Shown: positions 9,862 to 17,830, numbered from the stretch's first letter. The stretch is 64,000 bases of DNA from Blastomonas ursincola (GCF_013607875.1 NZ_VDES01000002.1:699638-763637); one strand, 5' to 3'. Program-made: numbers and translations. The notes: generated by a model from the letters alone, not told the origin.

Positions 9862-10488
9862 ATGAGCAACCGGCTGGATGATGGCATGGATGGCGAGCTG
9901 AGGGACCAGCCGCTCGGGCTGGACGCCGATGACGACCGGCTGCCCTGGCTCGAATCGGTCGATGACGTGCCGTCGAATGACGGCAATGGCGCCCGGATTC
10001 TCGGATTTGTCCTGATGGGCTTGGTCGGACTGTCGATCGTGCTTGCGGCCATCTACTGGCTCGGCGGATCGGGCAGCGCTCCAGAAGGCGATGGCAGCCT
10101 GATCGCTGCGCCCAAGGGTGATTACAAGGTGCGCCCCAAGGACAGCCAGGAACAGAAGGTCGAGGGCACCGGCGATTCGAGCTTTGCGGTCAGCCAGGGC
10201 GAGCAGCCGACCGGCCAGCTTGCCGATGCTGCAGGCGCCCCGCCGCCTGCGGGCAGCGCGCTGGTGCAGCTTGGCGCCTATACCGACGAGGCCAGCGCGC
10301 TCGACGGCTGGGGCAAGCTGACCCAGCGGCACGAGGTGCTCTCGGGCCTCAACCGCCGCATCGTCCAGGCGACGGTCGATGGCGGAACCGTGTTCCGCCT
10401 GAGTGTGGTGCTCGACACCCCCGCCAGTGCGAACCAGGTTTGCGACCAGCTGAAGAAAGCTGGGCAAAACTGCCTTGTCGTGCGTTGA
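9862..10488 (+). CDS. SPOR-domain single-pass membrane protein
   Basis: A 208-residue protein with an acidic cytoplasmic N-terminus (1-44), one membrane helix (about 45-68, ILGFVLMGLVGLSIVLAAIY), a Pro/Ala/Gly-rich periplasmic linker and a C-terminal SPOR domain (about 132-208) beginning ALVQLGAYTDEASA. SPOR domains bind denuded glycan strands of septal peptidoglycan, so the protein probably localises to the division site. The adjacent nagZ (peptidoglycan recycling) fits a cell-wall role. A GGGGCGGATCG site precedes the ATG. Confidence 0.88.
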   Translation: MSNRLDDGMDGELRDQPLGLDADDDRLPWLESVDDVPSNDGNGARILGFVLMGLVGLSIVLAAIYWLGGSGSAPEGDGSLIAAPKGDYKVRPKDSQEQKVEGTGDSSFAVSQGEQPTGQLADAAGAPPPAGSALVQLGAYTDEASALDGWGKLTQRHEVLSGLNRRIVQATVDGGTVFRLSVVLDTPASANQVCDQLKKAGQNCLVVR

Positions 10489-10521
10489 TTTACCGAGCGG
10501 TCCGGTCGTAAACCGGGGCGC

Positions 10522-11529
10522 ATGAAGCCCGTTATCTTCGGCCTTGCCGGCCACAGCCTGTCGCCTGACGAAGCCGCCTTTTTCAAGGACAGCCAACCTG
10601 CGGGCTATATCCTGTTCGGGCGCAATATCGACACGCGCGCGCAGGTCCGCGCGCTCACCGACAGTTTGCGCGATCTGCACGGCGATAACCGGCTGCCGAT
10701 CCTGATCGATCAGGAGGGCGGGCGCGTTTCCCGGATGAAGCCGCCCGAATGGCTGGCCTTTCCGCCCGGCGCGGCATTCGACAAGCTTTACGACATTGCA
10801 CCGGCAAGCGCGATCGAGGCGGCACGGGCGAATGCCGAGGCGCTGGCGCTCGATCTCGCCGAGGTCGGCATCACGGTCGACTGTTTGCCACTGCTTGATG
10901 TAGCGGTCCCCGGCGGCACGCCCGCGATCGGCGATCGCGCGCTGGGCCAGGAGCCCTTGCGCGTCGCAGCGCTCGGCCGCGCTGTACTCGACGGGCTGAA
11001 GCGCGGCGGGGTGCTGGGCACGATCAAGCACATGCCGGGCCATGGCCGCACGATGGTCGACAGCCATATGGAACTGCCGCGCGTCACCGCCAGCGAGGCC
11101 GAGCTGGAGCAGGACATCGCCCCGTTCCGCGCGCTCAACCAGGCCGAGATCGGCATGACCGGGCATATCCTGTTCGAGGCCTGGGACAAGGAGCGGTGTG
11201 CGACGCATTCCGAGTGGATCATCGACAATATCATCCGCCAGCGCATCGGCTTTGACGGACTGCTGCTCAGCGACGATCTCGACATGAAGGCGCTGGCAGG
11301 CGAGGTGCCCGACCGCGCCGCCCGCGCGGTTGCCGCGGGATGCGACATCGCGCTCAACTGCTGGGCGCGGATGGAGGAGATGATCGGCATCGTGAACGCG
11401 CTTCCCGACATCTCGGACGCCTCGCGCGCGCGGCTCGACCGGGCAAAGGCCGCGATCGCCCCGGTGACCGACTGGTCGCATCAGGCGGAGCTGATCGCCC
11501 GGCGCGACGCGCTGCTGGCGCTGGCGTGA
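10522..11529 (+). CDS. nagZ: Beta-N-acetylhexosaminidase
   Basis: NagZ (GH3) removes GlcNAc from the GlcNAc-anhydroMurNAc-peptides recycled during cell-wall turnover; it is cytoplasmic. The family signatures are LIDQEGGRVSRMKPP, the His-bearing loop KHMPGHG (around residue 169; most homologs have KHFPGHG) and the nucleophile segment LLSDDLDMKAL (around residue 249). Length 335 aa is standard. The last codon overlaps the scpA start (GTGA), so nagZ-scpA-scpB are translationally coupled. Confidence 0.95.
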   Translation: MKPVIFGLAGHSLSPDEAAFFKDSQPAGYILFGRNIDTRAQVRALTDSLRDLHGDNRLPILIDQEGGRVSRMKPPEWLAFPPGAAFDKLYDIAPASAIEAARANAEALALDLAEVGITVDCLPLLDVAVPGGTPAIGDRALGQEPLRVAALGRAVLDGLKRGGVLGTIKHMPGHGRTMVDSHMELPRVTASEAELEQDIAPFRALNQAEIGMTGHILFEAWDKERCATHSEWIIDNIIRQRIGFDGLLLSDDLDMKALAGEVPDRAARAVAAGCDIALNCWARMEEMIGIVNALPDISDASRARLDRAKAAIAPVTDWSHQAELIARRDALLALA

Positions 11530-12350
11530 ACGAGACCGACCTCATCACCGGCGCGCCGCCATCGGCGCTCGATCCGGCGGGGGGCGACTGTATCTTCTTT
11601 CGTGAACCCGTGCCCGCCGCGACCGCGGCGGCCGAGGCGCTGCTGATCGATGTCGATGGCTGGGAAGGTCCGCTCGATCTGCTGCTCGATCTCGCGCGGC
11701 GGCAGAAGGTCGATCTGCGCCAGATCTCGATCCTCGAACTCACCAACCAGTATCTCGGCTTTATCGAGAGCGCGACCAGCCTCAAGCTCGAACTCGCCGC
11801 CGATTATCTGGTGATGGCGGCCTGGCTCGCCTATCTCAAGTCCGCGCTACTGCTGCCCGGCGATCCCGAGGTGGAACCCTCGCCCGAGGAACTGGCGCTG
11901 CGGCTGCAACTACGCCTGCAACGGCTTTCGGCGATGCGCGAGGCGGCGGCGCGGCTGCTGGGGCGCGACCGGCTGGGTCGCGATGTCTTTGCCCATGGCC
12001 AGGCCGAGGGGCTGCGGCTGCTTACCCGCACGCGGCATGACTGTTCGCTGTTCGACCTGCTCGCCGCCTATGGCCGCGTCAAGCAGCGCAGCCAGCCGGT
12101 GGTGCACATGGTGAAATCGCGCAAGGTGATGACGCTGGAGGATGCGCTGGCGCGTCTGTCGTTCATGCTTGGCACCGCGCTGGACTGGACCGAACTCAGT
12201 GCCTTCCTGCCCGAGACCGCCGACCCGCAGCTCAAGCGCTCGGCCAAGGCCTCGACCTTTCTCGCGCTGCTCGAACTGGCGCGGCAGGGGCGGGTCGAAC
12301 TGGCGCAGGATGGGGCGTTCGCGCCGCTTCAGGTGCGCAAGGCCGGATGA
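11526..12350 (+). CDS. scpA: Segregation and condensation protein A
   Basis: ScpA is the kleisin subunit that bridges the SMC dimer in the SMC-ScpAB condensin complex for chromosome organisation. The N-terminal kleisin segment is clear (DGWEGPLDLLLDLARRQKVDLRQISILELTNQYL), followed by the conserved helical region LELAADYLVMAAWLAYLKSALLLP, and it ends in a winged-helix (STFLALLELARQGRVELAQDG). The start is the GTG at 11526, which overlaps the nagZ stop by four bases; the resulting 274 aa fits the family. The frame upstream is only open inside nagZ. Confidence 0.94.
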   Translation: MNETDLITGAPPSALDPAGGDCIFFREPVPAATAAAEALLIDVDGWEGPLDLLLDLARRQKVDLRQISILELTNQYLGFIESATSLKLELAADYLVMAAWLAYLKSALLLPGDPEVEPSPEELALRLQLRLQRLSAMREAAARLLGRDRLGRDVFAHGQAEGLRLLTRTRHDCSLFDLLAAYGRVKQRSQPVVHMVKSRKVMTLEDALARLSFMLGTALDWTELSAFLPETADPQLKRSAKASTFLALLELARQGRVELAQDGAFAPLQVRKAG

Positions 12351-12970
12351 GCGGGCCCGATCCCGTCGTGCGGGCGGTGGAAGCGGCGCTGTTCGCCGCG
12401 ACCGAGCCGCAGACGTTGGAACAGCTGCGCGCGCAGATCGGCGACGAGGCGGACATAGCGGGCGCGCTGGAACGGCTTGCCAGCGACTATGCCGGCCGCG
12501 GGGTCGAGCTGGTCGAGCGCGGCGGGCGCTGGCATTTCCAAACCGCGCCCGATCTCGCCTGGCTGCTGCGGCGCGAGACCGAGCAGACGCGCAAATTGTC
12601 GCGCGCGGCGACCGAGACGCTGGCGATCATCGCCTATCACGAGCCGGTCAGCCGCGCCGAGATCGAGGCGATTCGCGGCGTGCAGGTGAGCAAGGGCACG
12701 CTCGACGTGCTGATGGAAGAGGGCTGGGTCGCGCCCGCCGGGCGTCGCGAGGTGCCGGGCAGGCCGCTGATCTATGCCACGACGCCCGCGTTCCTCACCC
12801 ATTTCGGTCTGTCCAGCCGCCGCGATCTGCCCGGGCTGGAGGACCTCAAGGCTGCCGGGCTGCTCGATCCGGTCGATCTCGCCCTCGAAGGCGCGCTGGG
12901 CACCGACACTACGGACGACTTATCCGAAGAATCGGATTCATTGCTGGAAATGCCGGGCGAGGGGGACTAG
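12347..12970 (+). CDS. scpB: Segregation and condensation protein B
   Basis: ScpB binds ScpA and regulates the SMC ATPase. This 207-residue protein has the two winged-helix domains expected: PVVRAVEAALFAATEPQTLEQL at the start and LSRAATETLAIIAYHEPVSRAEIEAIRGV in the second domain, followed by PGRPLIYATTPAFLTHFGLSSRRDLPGL. The ATG overlaps the scpA stop (ATGA). The C-terminal 30 residues are acidic and probably unstructured. Confidence 0.95.
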   Translation: MSGPDPVVRAVEAALFAATEPQTLEQLRAQIGDEADIAGALERLASDYAGRGVELVERGGRWHFQTAPDLAWLLRRETEQTRKLSRAATETLAIIAYHEPVSRAEIEAIRGVQVSKGTLDVLMEEGWVAPAGRREVPGRPLIYATTPAFLTHFGLSSRRDLPGLEDLKAAGLLDPVDLALEGALGTDTTDDLSEESDSLLEMPGEGD

Positions 12971-13000
12971 ATAGCCGCCGAGGCCTTCAGGAGATTTGCC

Positions 13001-13249
13001 ATGGGATCCTTCTCCCTGATGCACTGGGTTATCGTGCTGATCATCATCGTCCTGCTGTTCGGCGGCGGACGCATTTCCTCGATCATGGGTGACGTTGCCA
13101 AGGGCATCAAGAGCTTCAAGAAGGGCATGGCCGACGATGACGACCAGCCTGCCCCGCCCGTGCGCCCCGTGGCGCAGATCGAGGCGACTCCGGCGCGCAC
13201 CATCGACGGCACTGCGACCAGCACGACCGAAGAGCGCAAGCCCGGTTGA
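13001..13249 (+). CDS. tatA: Sec-independent translocase subunit TatA
   Basis: TatA forms the size-variable pore element of the twin-arginine translocase. The single N-terminal membrane helix ([19 protein letters not shown]), hinge and amphipathic helix ([19 protein letters not shown]) are diagnostic, followed by an acidic, proline-rich tail; total 82 aa. AGGAGATTTGCC precedes the ATG. It is 30 bases after scpB and starts the tatABC cluster. Confidence 0.95.
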   Translation: MGSFSLMHWVIVLIIIVLLFGGGRISSIMGDVAKGIKSFKKGMADDDDQPAPPVRPVAQIEATPARTIDGTATSTTEERKPG

Positions 13250-13298
13250 TTGTTCGGCTGGTCTGGCGCACCGGCCCGCATGAAGGCGTGACCATGTC

Positions 13299-13661
13299 AT
13301 GATGGACATCGGATCGACCGAATTGCTGATGATTGTCATCGTGGCGATCGTGGTGATCGGCCCGAAGGACCTGCCGCGCGCGCTCTACAAGGTTGGGCAG
13401 GTGATCGGCAAGGCCAAGGGCATGGCACGCCATTTCCGCAGCGGCATCGACGCGATGGTGCGCGAGGTCGAGCTGGAGGAAATGGAAAAGAAGTGGAAGG
13501 CGGACAACGAGCGCATCATGCGCGAATATGCCGCCGCCAATCCCGCTGCGGCGCCGGTTCCGACGCCCGCTCCCGAACCGGCCCCCGCAATGGAACCGCT
13601 GCCCGAGGCTCCCGCTGCCCTCGGTGCGCCCCCAGCACCCGTCACCGAGGGTGAGCGATGA
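13299..13661 (+). CDS. tatB: Sec-independent translocase subunit TatB
   Basis: TatB docks folded Tat substrates together with TatC. The N-terminus MMDIGSTELLMIVIVAIVVIGPKDLPRAL is typical: a Glu before the membrane helix and GPKDLPRA after it. A charged amphipathic helix follows, then a Pro/Ala-rich tail (PAAAPVPTPAPEPAPAMEP). The second Met (13302) could be the start. The gene overlaps tatC by ATGA. Confidence 0.94.
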   Translation: MMDIGSTELLMIVIVAIVVIGPKDLPRALYKVGQVIGKAKGMARHFRSGIDAMVREVELEEMEKKWKADNERIMREYAAANPAAAPVPTPAPEPAPAMEPLPEAPAALGAPPAPVTEGER

Positions 13662-14479
13662 GCGCGGCCGAGGACGATATCGACGCCTCGCGCGCGCCCT
13701 TGCTCGATCACCTGATCGAGCTGCGCCAGCGCTTGGTCCGCTGCGTCATCGCGCTGCTGGTCTCGTTCGGCGTCTGCTTCTATTTTTCCGAGCATATCTT
13801 CTCGTTCCTCGTCGTGCCGCTGAAGGAAGCCTTTGGCGATGGCGGCGGCAAGCTGGTCTATACCAAGCTGTACGAGGCATTTTTCGTGCAGGTGAAGGTT
13901 GCGATCTTCGCCGCCTTCTGCCTGTCCTTCCCGGTCATCATGAACCAGCTCTGGGCGTTCGTCGCGCCGGGGCTCTACCGCCAGGAAAAGCGCGCGCTGC
14001 TGCCCTTCCTGTTCGCAACGCCGGTGCTGTTCACCGCCGGGGCGGCGCTCGCCTATTATGTCGTGATGCCCACGGCCTTCCATTTCTTCCTGAAATTCCA
14101 GGGAGAAGCAGGCGGTCTGTCGATCGAGGCGCTGCCCAGCACCGACGCGTATCTCTCGCTGGTGATGCAGTTCATCCTCGCCTTCGGGATCAGCTTCCTG
14201 CTGCCGGTGTTGCTGATGCTGCTCAACCGCGCCGGCATCGTCAGCCGGGCGCAGCTGATCAGCCTGCGCCGCTACATGATCGTCGCCGCGTTCATTGTCG
14301 CGGCGGTATTGACCCCGCCCGATGTGGTCTCGCAGCTGATGCTCGCGATCCCGCTGGTCCTGCTCTACGAGCTCAGCATCCTTGCGATCTGGTTCACCGA
14401 TCGCAAGGCGGTGAAGGATAAGCCTGCCGAGGAAGGCACCGAAGCGCCAACGGCTGCTCAGTCGGAACCCGCCGAATAG
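13658..14479 (+). CDS. tatC: Sec-independent translocase subunit TatC
   Basis: TatC is the six-helix receptor for twin-arginine signal peptides. The signature APLLDHLIELRQRLVRCVIAL at the N-terminus contains the conserved Glu and Arg. Then come PLKEAFGDGGGKLVYTKLYEAFFVQVKVA, FPVIMNQLWAFVAPGLYRQEKR and FGISFLLPVLLMLLNRAGIVS, all canonical blocks. Length 273 aa. A plausible client in this window is the PhoD-type phosphatase at 42534-44219, which has a twin-arginine signal. The stop codon abuts the stop of the converging gene at 14480. Confidence 0.96.
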   Translation: MSAAEDDIDASRAPLLDHLIELRQRLVRCVIALLVSFGVCFYFSEHIFSFLVVPLKEAFGDGGGKLVYTKLYEAFFVQVKVAIFAAFCLSFPVIMNQLWAFVAPGLYRQEKRALLPFLFATPVLFTAGAALAYYVVMPTAFHFFLKFQGEAGGLSIEALPSTDAYLSLVMQFILAFGISFLLPVLLMLLNRAGIVSRAQLISLRRYMIVAAFIVAAVLTPPDVVSQLMLAIPLVLLYELSILAIWFTDRKAVKDKPAEEGTEAPTAAQSEPAE

Positions 14480-14842
14480 CTATTTGCGCAAGGCGTCCAC
14501 GCACGCCGCGCGATCGACCGACTGGCCGTCCTTGCGCCGCGCATCGACATAGGTCGCGATCTGCGCTCCCCCTGCGCCTTCGGGATAGAGAAATATGTCG
14601 AGCACGCACGCTTGCCCGACGAACTGCAGCTTGCGCGCGTCGAATTCGCGTACGTCGAGCCGGGGCGTGCCGAACATCCGCTCGAGATCGCGCTGGCCCT
14701 TGCCCAGCACCGCCTCCAGCCCCTTGGTCGGCAAGGTCGTGCTGCGCGCCGGGAGCGTGGGGCGCACCGGTGCGACCGTCTTTTGCGGCGCGGCACAGGC
14801 GGCCAGCCCGACGCTCAGCGCCAGCACGGCAGGATAACGCAT
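14480..14842 (-). CDS. Small hypothetical lipoprotein
   Basis: A 120-residue protein with a short signal peptide and lipobox LAAC (Cys16), then a mature domain with paired cysteines (VGQACVLDIFLYPEG and RAACVDAL) and GKGQRDLERMFGTPRLDV. The last segment resembles the BamE/SmpA-like 'lipoprotein' fold loosely, but I cannot assign a function. Its ATG overlaps the stop of the upstream EI24 gene (TGATG), so the two are one operon. No spacer separates it from tatC, which it meets tail to tail. Confidence 0.75.
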   Translation of the reverse strand: MRYPAVLALSVGLAACAAPQKTVAPVRPTLPARSTTLPTKGLEAVLGKGQRDLERMFGTPRLDVREFDARKLQFVGQACVLDIFLYPEGAGGAQIATYVDARRKDGQSVDRAACVDALRK

Positions 14843-15522
14843 CAGACCTTCCCCCCGGCCGCGCGCTGGTGAAAGAGGTGCGTGGCCATCGCTGCGGCTA
14901 TAATCGGCGCGAGCAGATTGACCAAGGGGACCAGCAGCAGCAGATTGGCAACCAGCCCGAGTACGAAACGGCTGGTCCGGGAAGCGCGAGCGCCCCCCAG
15001 ATGCGGGTGCCGGGCTGCCACCATCTCGTCGAGATCGCGCCCCACCAGCACCGCGTTGACCGCCAGGAACAGCATCGGTGCCCCGACCCCGGTGAACAGC
15101 AGTATCAACGCGAAAGGGAGCGCGATGGCATTGTAGAGCAGCGCACGCATCAGGCTGCGCAGCGCCATCGCGATCGAGGGCCCGATCGGCAGGTCGCGCG
15201 CGCTTGCGGCGGCTTCAGGGTAATGCTTGCGCTCCACCGCGATCACGATGCGGTCGGCGAACAGTTGCAGCACCGCGATGGCCACCACACGCCACCAGAA
15301 CCAGAAGGCGATGATCGTCGCCACCGCCGCGAGCACGCCGGTCCACGCGGCATAGTCGGAAAGCGGTCCGCCATATTGTACCATCGCCCAAGCCAGGCCC
15401 TGCCACAGCGCCCATCCGGTCGCGACGAAGATCAGCACCGCACACAGGATCGTCCAGAACAGCGCGCCCAGGATCGCGCGGTCGCCCAGCTGGCCCAGGC
15501 TCTTGAAAAACGCGTTCAGCAT
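14842..15522 (-). CDS. EI24/CysZ-like multi-pass membrane protein
   Basis: A 226-residue inner-membrane protein with about five hydrophobic helices. It has the EI24-family pattern: FKSLGQLGDRAILGALFWTI, a long Trp-rich helix (VATIIAFWFWWRVVAIAVLQLFADRIV), the central RDLPIGPSIAMALRSLMRALLYN and a C-terminal GLVANLLLLVPLVNLLAPIIAAAMATHLF. EI24 relatives include sulfate transporter CysZ, but the substrate is not known here. The ATG at 15522 follows GGCGGAACG; an in-frame start at 15543 is possible but less well placed. Confidence 0.82.
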   Translation of the reverse strand: MLNAFFKSLGQLGDRAILGALFWTILCAVLIFVATGWALWQGLAWAMVQYGGPLSDYAAWTGVLAAVATIIAFWFWWRVVAIAVLQLFADRIVIAVERKHYPEAAASARDLPIGPSIAMALRSLMRALLYNAIALPFALILLFTGVGAPMLFLAVNAVLVGRDLDEMVAARHPHLGGARASRTSRFVLGLVANLLLLVPLVNLLAPIIAAAMATHLFHQRAAGGKV

Positions 15523-15647
15523 CGTTCCGCCTGTGTCGGGCAATTCGCCTGCCCGGTCAATCGCGCCGCATTCGGGCTTGAACCGCTGGCTTCAAGTCGA
15601 TAGGCGCGCGGCAACCGTTTTTCCGCCAGATCGAAAGCACAGCCTTC

Positions 15648-16646
15648 ATGACCAGCCCCCGTTTCGACGTCCTCGCCATCGGCAATGCCATTGTCGACGT
15701 GATGGCCCCCGCCGATGATGCGCTGCTGGCAAAGGAAGGCCTGACCAAGGGCGGCATGATGCTGATCGATGCCGACCGTGCGACCTCGCTCTACCAGGCG
15801 ATGGGCCCGGCGCAGGAAATCAGCGGCGGTTCGGCGGCGAACACGCTGGCCGGCATGGCGGCGATGGGCTGCAAGTGCGCGTTCATCGGCCAGGTCGCCG
15901 ACGACCAGCTCGGCGAAGTCTTCGCGCATGACGTGCGCGCGCTCGGCATCGATTATGCAACGCCCGTGCGCGTCGGAAGCGAAGTGCCGACCGCGCGCTG
16001 CCTGATCCTGGTGACCCCCGATGGCCAGCGCACGATGAACACCTTCCTCGGTGCATCACAGTTCCTGCCCGCCAGCGCGCTTGACGCCGCGATGATCCAG
16101 GATGCGGCGGTGCTGTATCTCGAAGGCTATCTGTGGGACCCCGAAGAGCCCCGCGCCGCGATGCGCGCTGCGATCGATGCCGCCCGCTCGGCAGGCCGCA
16201 AGGTCGCCTTCACCCTGTCCGACGCCTTCGTGATCGACCGCCACCGCGCCGATTTCCTCGATCTGCTGGACAAGGGCCAGATCGACATCCTGTTCTCGAA
16301 CGAGGCCGAAATCTGCTCGCTGGCTGAGGTCGACGATTTCGAGGCGGCAGTCGCCAGCGTTTCGGCCAAGCTGCCGACCCTGGTCGTCACCCGCAGCGAG
16401 AAGGGCGCGATCGCGATCCATGACGGCCAGCGCTACGCCGTCGCCGCCGAGCCGATCGACAAGGTGGTCGACACCACCGGCGCGGGCGACCTGTTCGCCG
16501 CCGGCTTCCTGGCAGGACAGGCGCAGGGCCGCGACGTGGAAACGTCGCTGCGGATGGGCGCCATCGCCGCCGCCGAGATCATCTCGCACTTCGGAGCACG
16601 CTCGTCCGCGGACCTGAAGGCGCTGGTGGCGCAGAAGCTGGGCTGA
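15648..16646 (+). CDS. PfkB-family kinase, probable adenosine kinase
   Basis: A 332-residue ribokinase-fold enzyme. The N-terminal block FDVLAIGNAIVDVMAPADDALLAKEGLTKGGM and the substrate motif ISGGSAANTLAGMAAMG are those of the adenosine kinase subgroup in alphaproteobacteria, and VDTTGAGDLFAAGFLAG (about residues 273-290) holds the catalytic Asp and anion hole. The expected reaction is ATP-dependent phosphorylation of adenosine to AMP, although other sugars or nucleosides cannot be excluded. The gene stands alone and is followed by a hairpin at 16700-16729. Confidence 0.88.
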   Translation: MTSPRFDVLAIGNAIVDVMAPADDALLAKEGLTKGGMMLIDADRATSLYQAMGPAQEISGGSAANTLAGMAAMGCKCAFIGQVADDQLGEVFAHDVRALGIDYATPVRVGSEVPTARCLILVTPDGQRTMNTFLGASQFLPASALDAAMIQDAAVLYLEGYLWDPEEPRAAMRAAIDAARSAGRKVAFTLSDAFVIDRHRADFLDLLDKGQIDILFSNEAEICSLAEVDDFEAAVASVSAKLPTLVVTRSEKGAIAIHDGQRYAVAAEPIDKVVDTTGAGDLFAAGFLAGQAQGRDVETSLRMGAIAAAEIISHFGARSSADLKALVAQKLG

Positions 16647-16699
16647 GGGTGCAAGATCCGGGGATGATCGCCGGACAGCTGACACATTGGAATGGTAGC

Positions 16700-16729
16700 C
16701 GGAAGCCGCAGCGTTTTGCGGCTTCTGGT
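16700..16729 (+). terminator. Hairpin after the PfkB kinase gene
   Basis: A 12-base stem (GAAGCCGCA / TGCGGCTTC core with one G-T wobble further out) with a six-base loop lies 54 bases after the stop. It lacks a strong T-run, so it is a likely but imperfect intrinsic terminator. Confidence 0.55.
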
Positions 16730-16826
16730 CATGCCTCCGTTTGGCAGGCTTTACTCATTGAATCATTGTAGCAAGCTGTGTGGTTAGCGGGCAATCGCAT
16801 TTCGTGGTTCTTCGAGAAGTTGTCGA

Positions 16827-17102
16827 TCACAATTTGTTAACGTATCTGCTGTGTCGCAATAACCTTAGAAGGCAATAAATCACTAGATCAATAGCGAAGC
16901 CGACAACCAAGATTGCGTTCAATAGAAGGAGCATTCCGGCCAAAAAGAAGCCGCTACCCTTGCTCAGACCTATCCAGTCAGCCGCTGCATCAAATCCGAA
17001 CATTAGAAATGCCGCCAAAGCCACAGCTGCAAGCCCCAATATGGCAATGTAGGACACAGACCTTGGCGCAAGCTGCTGCTGCTCCTGATCGGAATAGCCC
17101 AT
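16827..17102 (-). CDS. Small two-helix membrane protein, unknown
   Basis: Begins MGYSDQEQQQLAPRSV (ATG at 17102; another start lies at 17120) and encodes 91 residues with two hydrophobic helices (about 20-37 and 51-78), ending in a basic tail LLRLLRHSRYVNKL. Base composition is clearly lower in GC than the neighbours and codon choice is atypical, which suggests recent acquisition or relaxed selection. I know of no family. It is flanked by repeats and a gene-poor stretch. It may be real, but coding evidence is limited to the open frame and the plausible membrane topology. Confidence 0.5.
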   Translation of the reverse strand: MGYSDQEQQQLAPRSVSYIAILGLAAVALAAFLMFGFDAAADWIGLSKGSGFFLAGMLLLLNAILVVGFAIDLVIYCLLRLLRHSRYVNKL

Positions 17103-17269
17103 AAGCTGACACCTCGGCATTTGACTGACGAGGACTTGTAACCCACCCTACCACGTCTGCAACGGGGTCGCTTGCTGATTGGCAGGTATATTACAAGGCA
17201 TCGCCAAAGCTGAAACCCCTATCCGGTCAGCGTCAGTTTGTCGAATGCCCCGCGATACGGCCAGCGTGG

Positions 17270-17400
17270 GCGCGGGGCCTTCGACGACGCGGGCTGAAGC
17301 CCGCTTCTCAGGCTGAGCGGGGGTGGGTAGCGGCATTTCCGCGGAATGGCCGGATTACAACAATGGACCGGAGTGCGTTCCCCTCCCTTGCAGGGAGGGG
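17270..17400. repeat. Short dispersed palindromes
   Basis: The 623-base stretch 17103-17725 has no gene. This part holds a GCGGGCTGAAGCCCGC palindrome within a CTTCGACGACG...CAGGCTGAGCGG context, and a TTCCCCTCCCTTGCAGGGAGGGG palindrome (17378-17400). The latter is closely related to those at 32311-32412 and 39376-39495. No coding signal is seen. Confidence 0.7.
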
Positions 17401-17443
17401 GGTAGGGTGTGCGGATGAGGCGTTTCTGAAAGGCCACTCATTG

Positions 17444-17525
17444 GTCATTCCCGCGAAAGCGGGAATCCCGCTTTTGCGCTGCCGCTGTTTATAAAAGCGG
17501 GACCCCCGCCTGCGCGGGGGTGACG
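17444..17525 (-). repeat. Bipartite REP-like element, copy 1
   Basis: Two palindromes face each other: GTCATTCCCGCGAAAGCGGGAAT and ACCCCCGCCTGCGCGGGGGTGAC, joined by CCCGCTTTT ... AAAAGCGGG arms, so the whole unit can also fold into one long hairpin of about 80 bases. Copies with the same architecture are at 36995-37073 and 61568-61648, both in the opposite orientation. Confidence 0.85.
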
Positions 17526-17602
17526 GCGAATGATGGTCTGGAAAAACAAAACCCGCAGCGGAGCATCGCGCTTCAACGCCTGGGGCAACCATGAAATGAG
17601 AG

Positions 17603-17718
17603 GGGCCGCCGGGAGTCAGTGCTCCCCGCGCGGCCCATCACATGGTCAGCGGCCGGAAGTGCCGCCTTCGAAGTGTATGTCGCGCTTGGTGAAAGCGCCT
17701 GCCCTGACCAAAGGGCAG
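17603..17718 (-). ncRNA. Run of four tandem hairpins, candidate structured RNA or 3' region
   Basis: Reading on the minus strand after the small ORF at 17726-17782, four stems follow in quick succession: CTGCCCT/AGGGCAG (17699-17718), GCGCTT/AAGCGC (17682-17698), GCGGC/GCCGC (17649-17665) and a large GGGCCGC..GGGAG/CTCCC..GCGGCCC stem (17603-17636). The dense succession of stems in a gene-free region is unlikely to be chance. It may be the 3' part and terminator of the small-ORF transcript, or an independent RNA. No known RNA family is recognised. Confidence 0.4.
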
Positions 17719-17725
17719 AAGGCTA

Positions 17726-17782
17726 TCAGCCGCGAACACTCCGAATGGACTTGACCGACCCTCTTGCTGAACCATGAGACAT
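17726..17782 (-). CDS. Candidate 18-codon small ORF with a near-perfect Shine-Dalgarno
   Basis: The ATG at 17782 is preceded, seven bases away, by AAAGGAGGTGATC (17785-17797), complementary over 13 bases to the 16S rRNA 3' end and by far the strongest ribosome site in the window. The encoded peptide is MSHGSARGSVKSIRSVRG, basic and polar, ending at TGA. A hairpin with a T-run on the same strand lies about 50 bases upstream (17831-17854), and four hairpins follow downstream. It could be a leader peptide, a small protein, or part of a longer product if a frameshift is used, because another frame stays open on this strand to a TGA near 17645. The peptide is unknown to me. Confidence 0.4.
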   Translation of the reverse strand: MSHGSARGSVKSIRSVRG

Positions 17783-17830
17783 CGGATCACCTCCTTTCGC
17801 TATGTTGAAACCAAGTGAAGGGCCATTCGC

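Noticed and set aside
7912-11481. Very long open frame on the minus strand opposite argS and nagZ (over 1,100 codons)
   Set aside because: It is a shadow of high-GC codon bias in the genes on the other strand; its product has no recognisable domain and its start is not supported.
16640-16700. Possible remnant of an insertion sequence after the kinase gene
   Set aside because: I found no terminal inverted repeats, target duplication or transposase fragment.
17444-17525. Possible CRISPR-type repeats
   Set aside because: The copies are single, dispersed and palindromic with no regular spacers; no cas genes are present.
17783-17797. GGATCACCTCCTTT on the plus strand, like the 16S rRNA 3' end
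   Set aside because: Only about 14 bases match and the preceding helix 45 region is absent. The match is better explained by a perfect Shine-Dalgarno on the minus strand.
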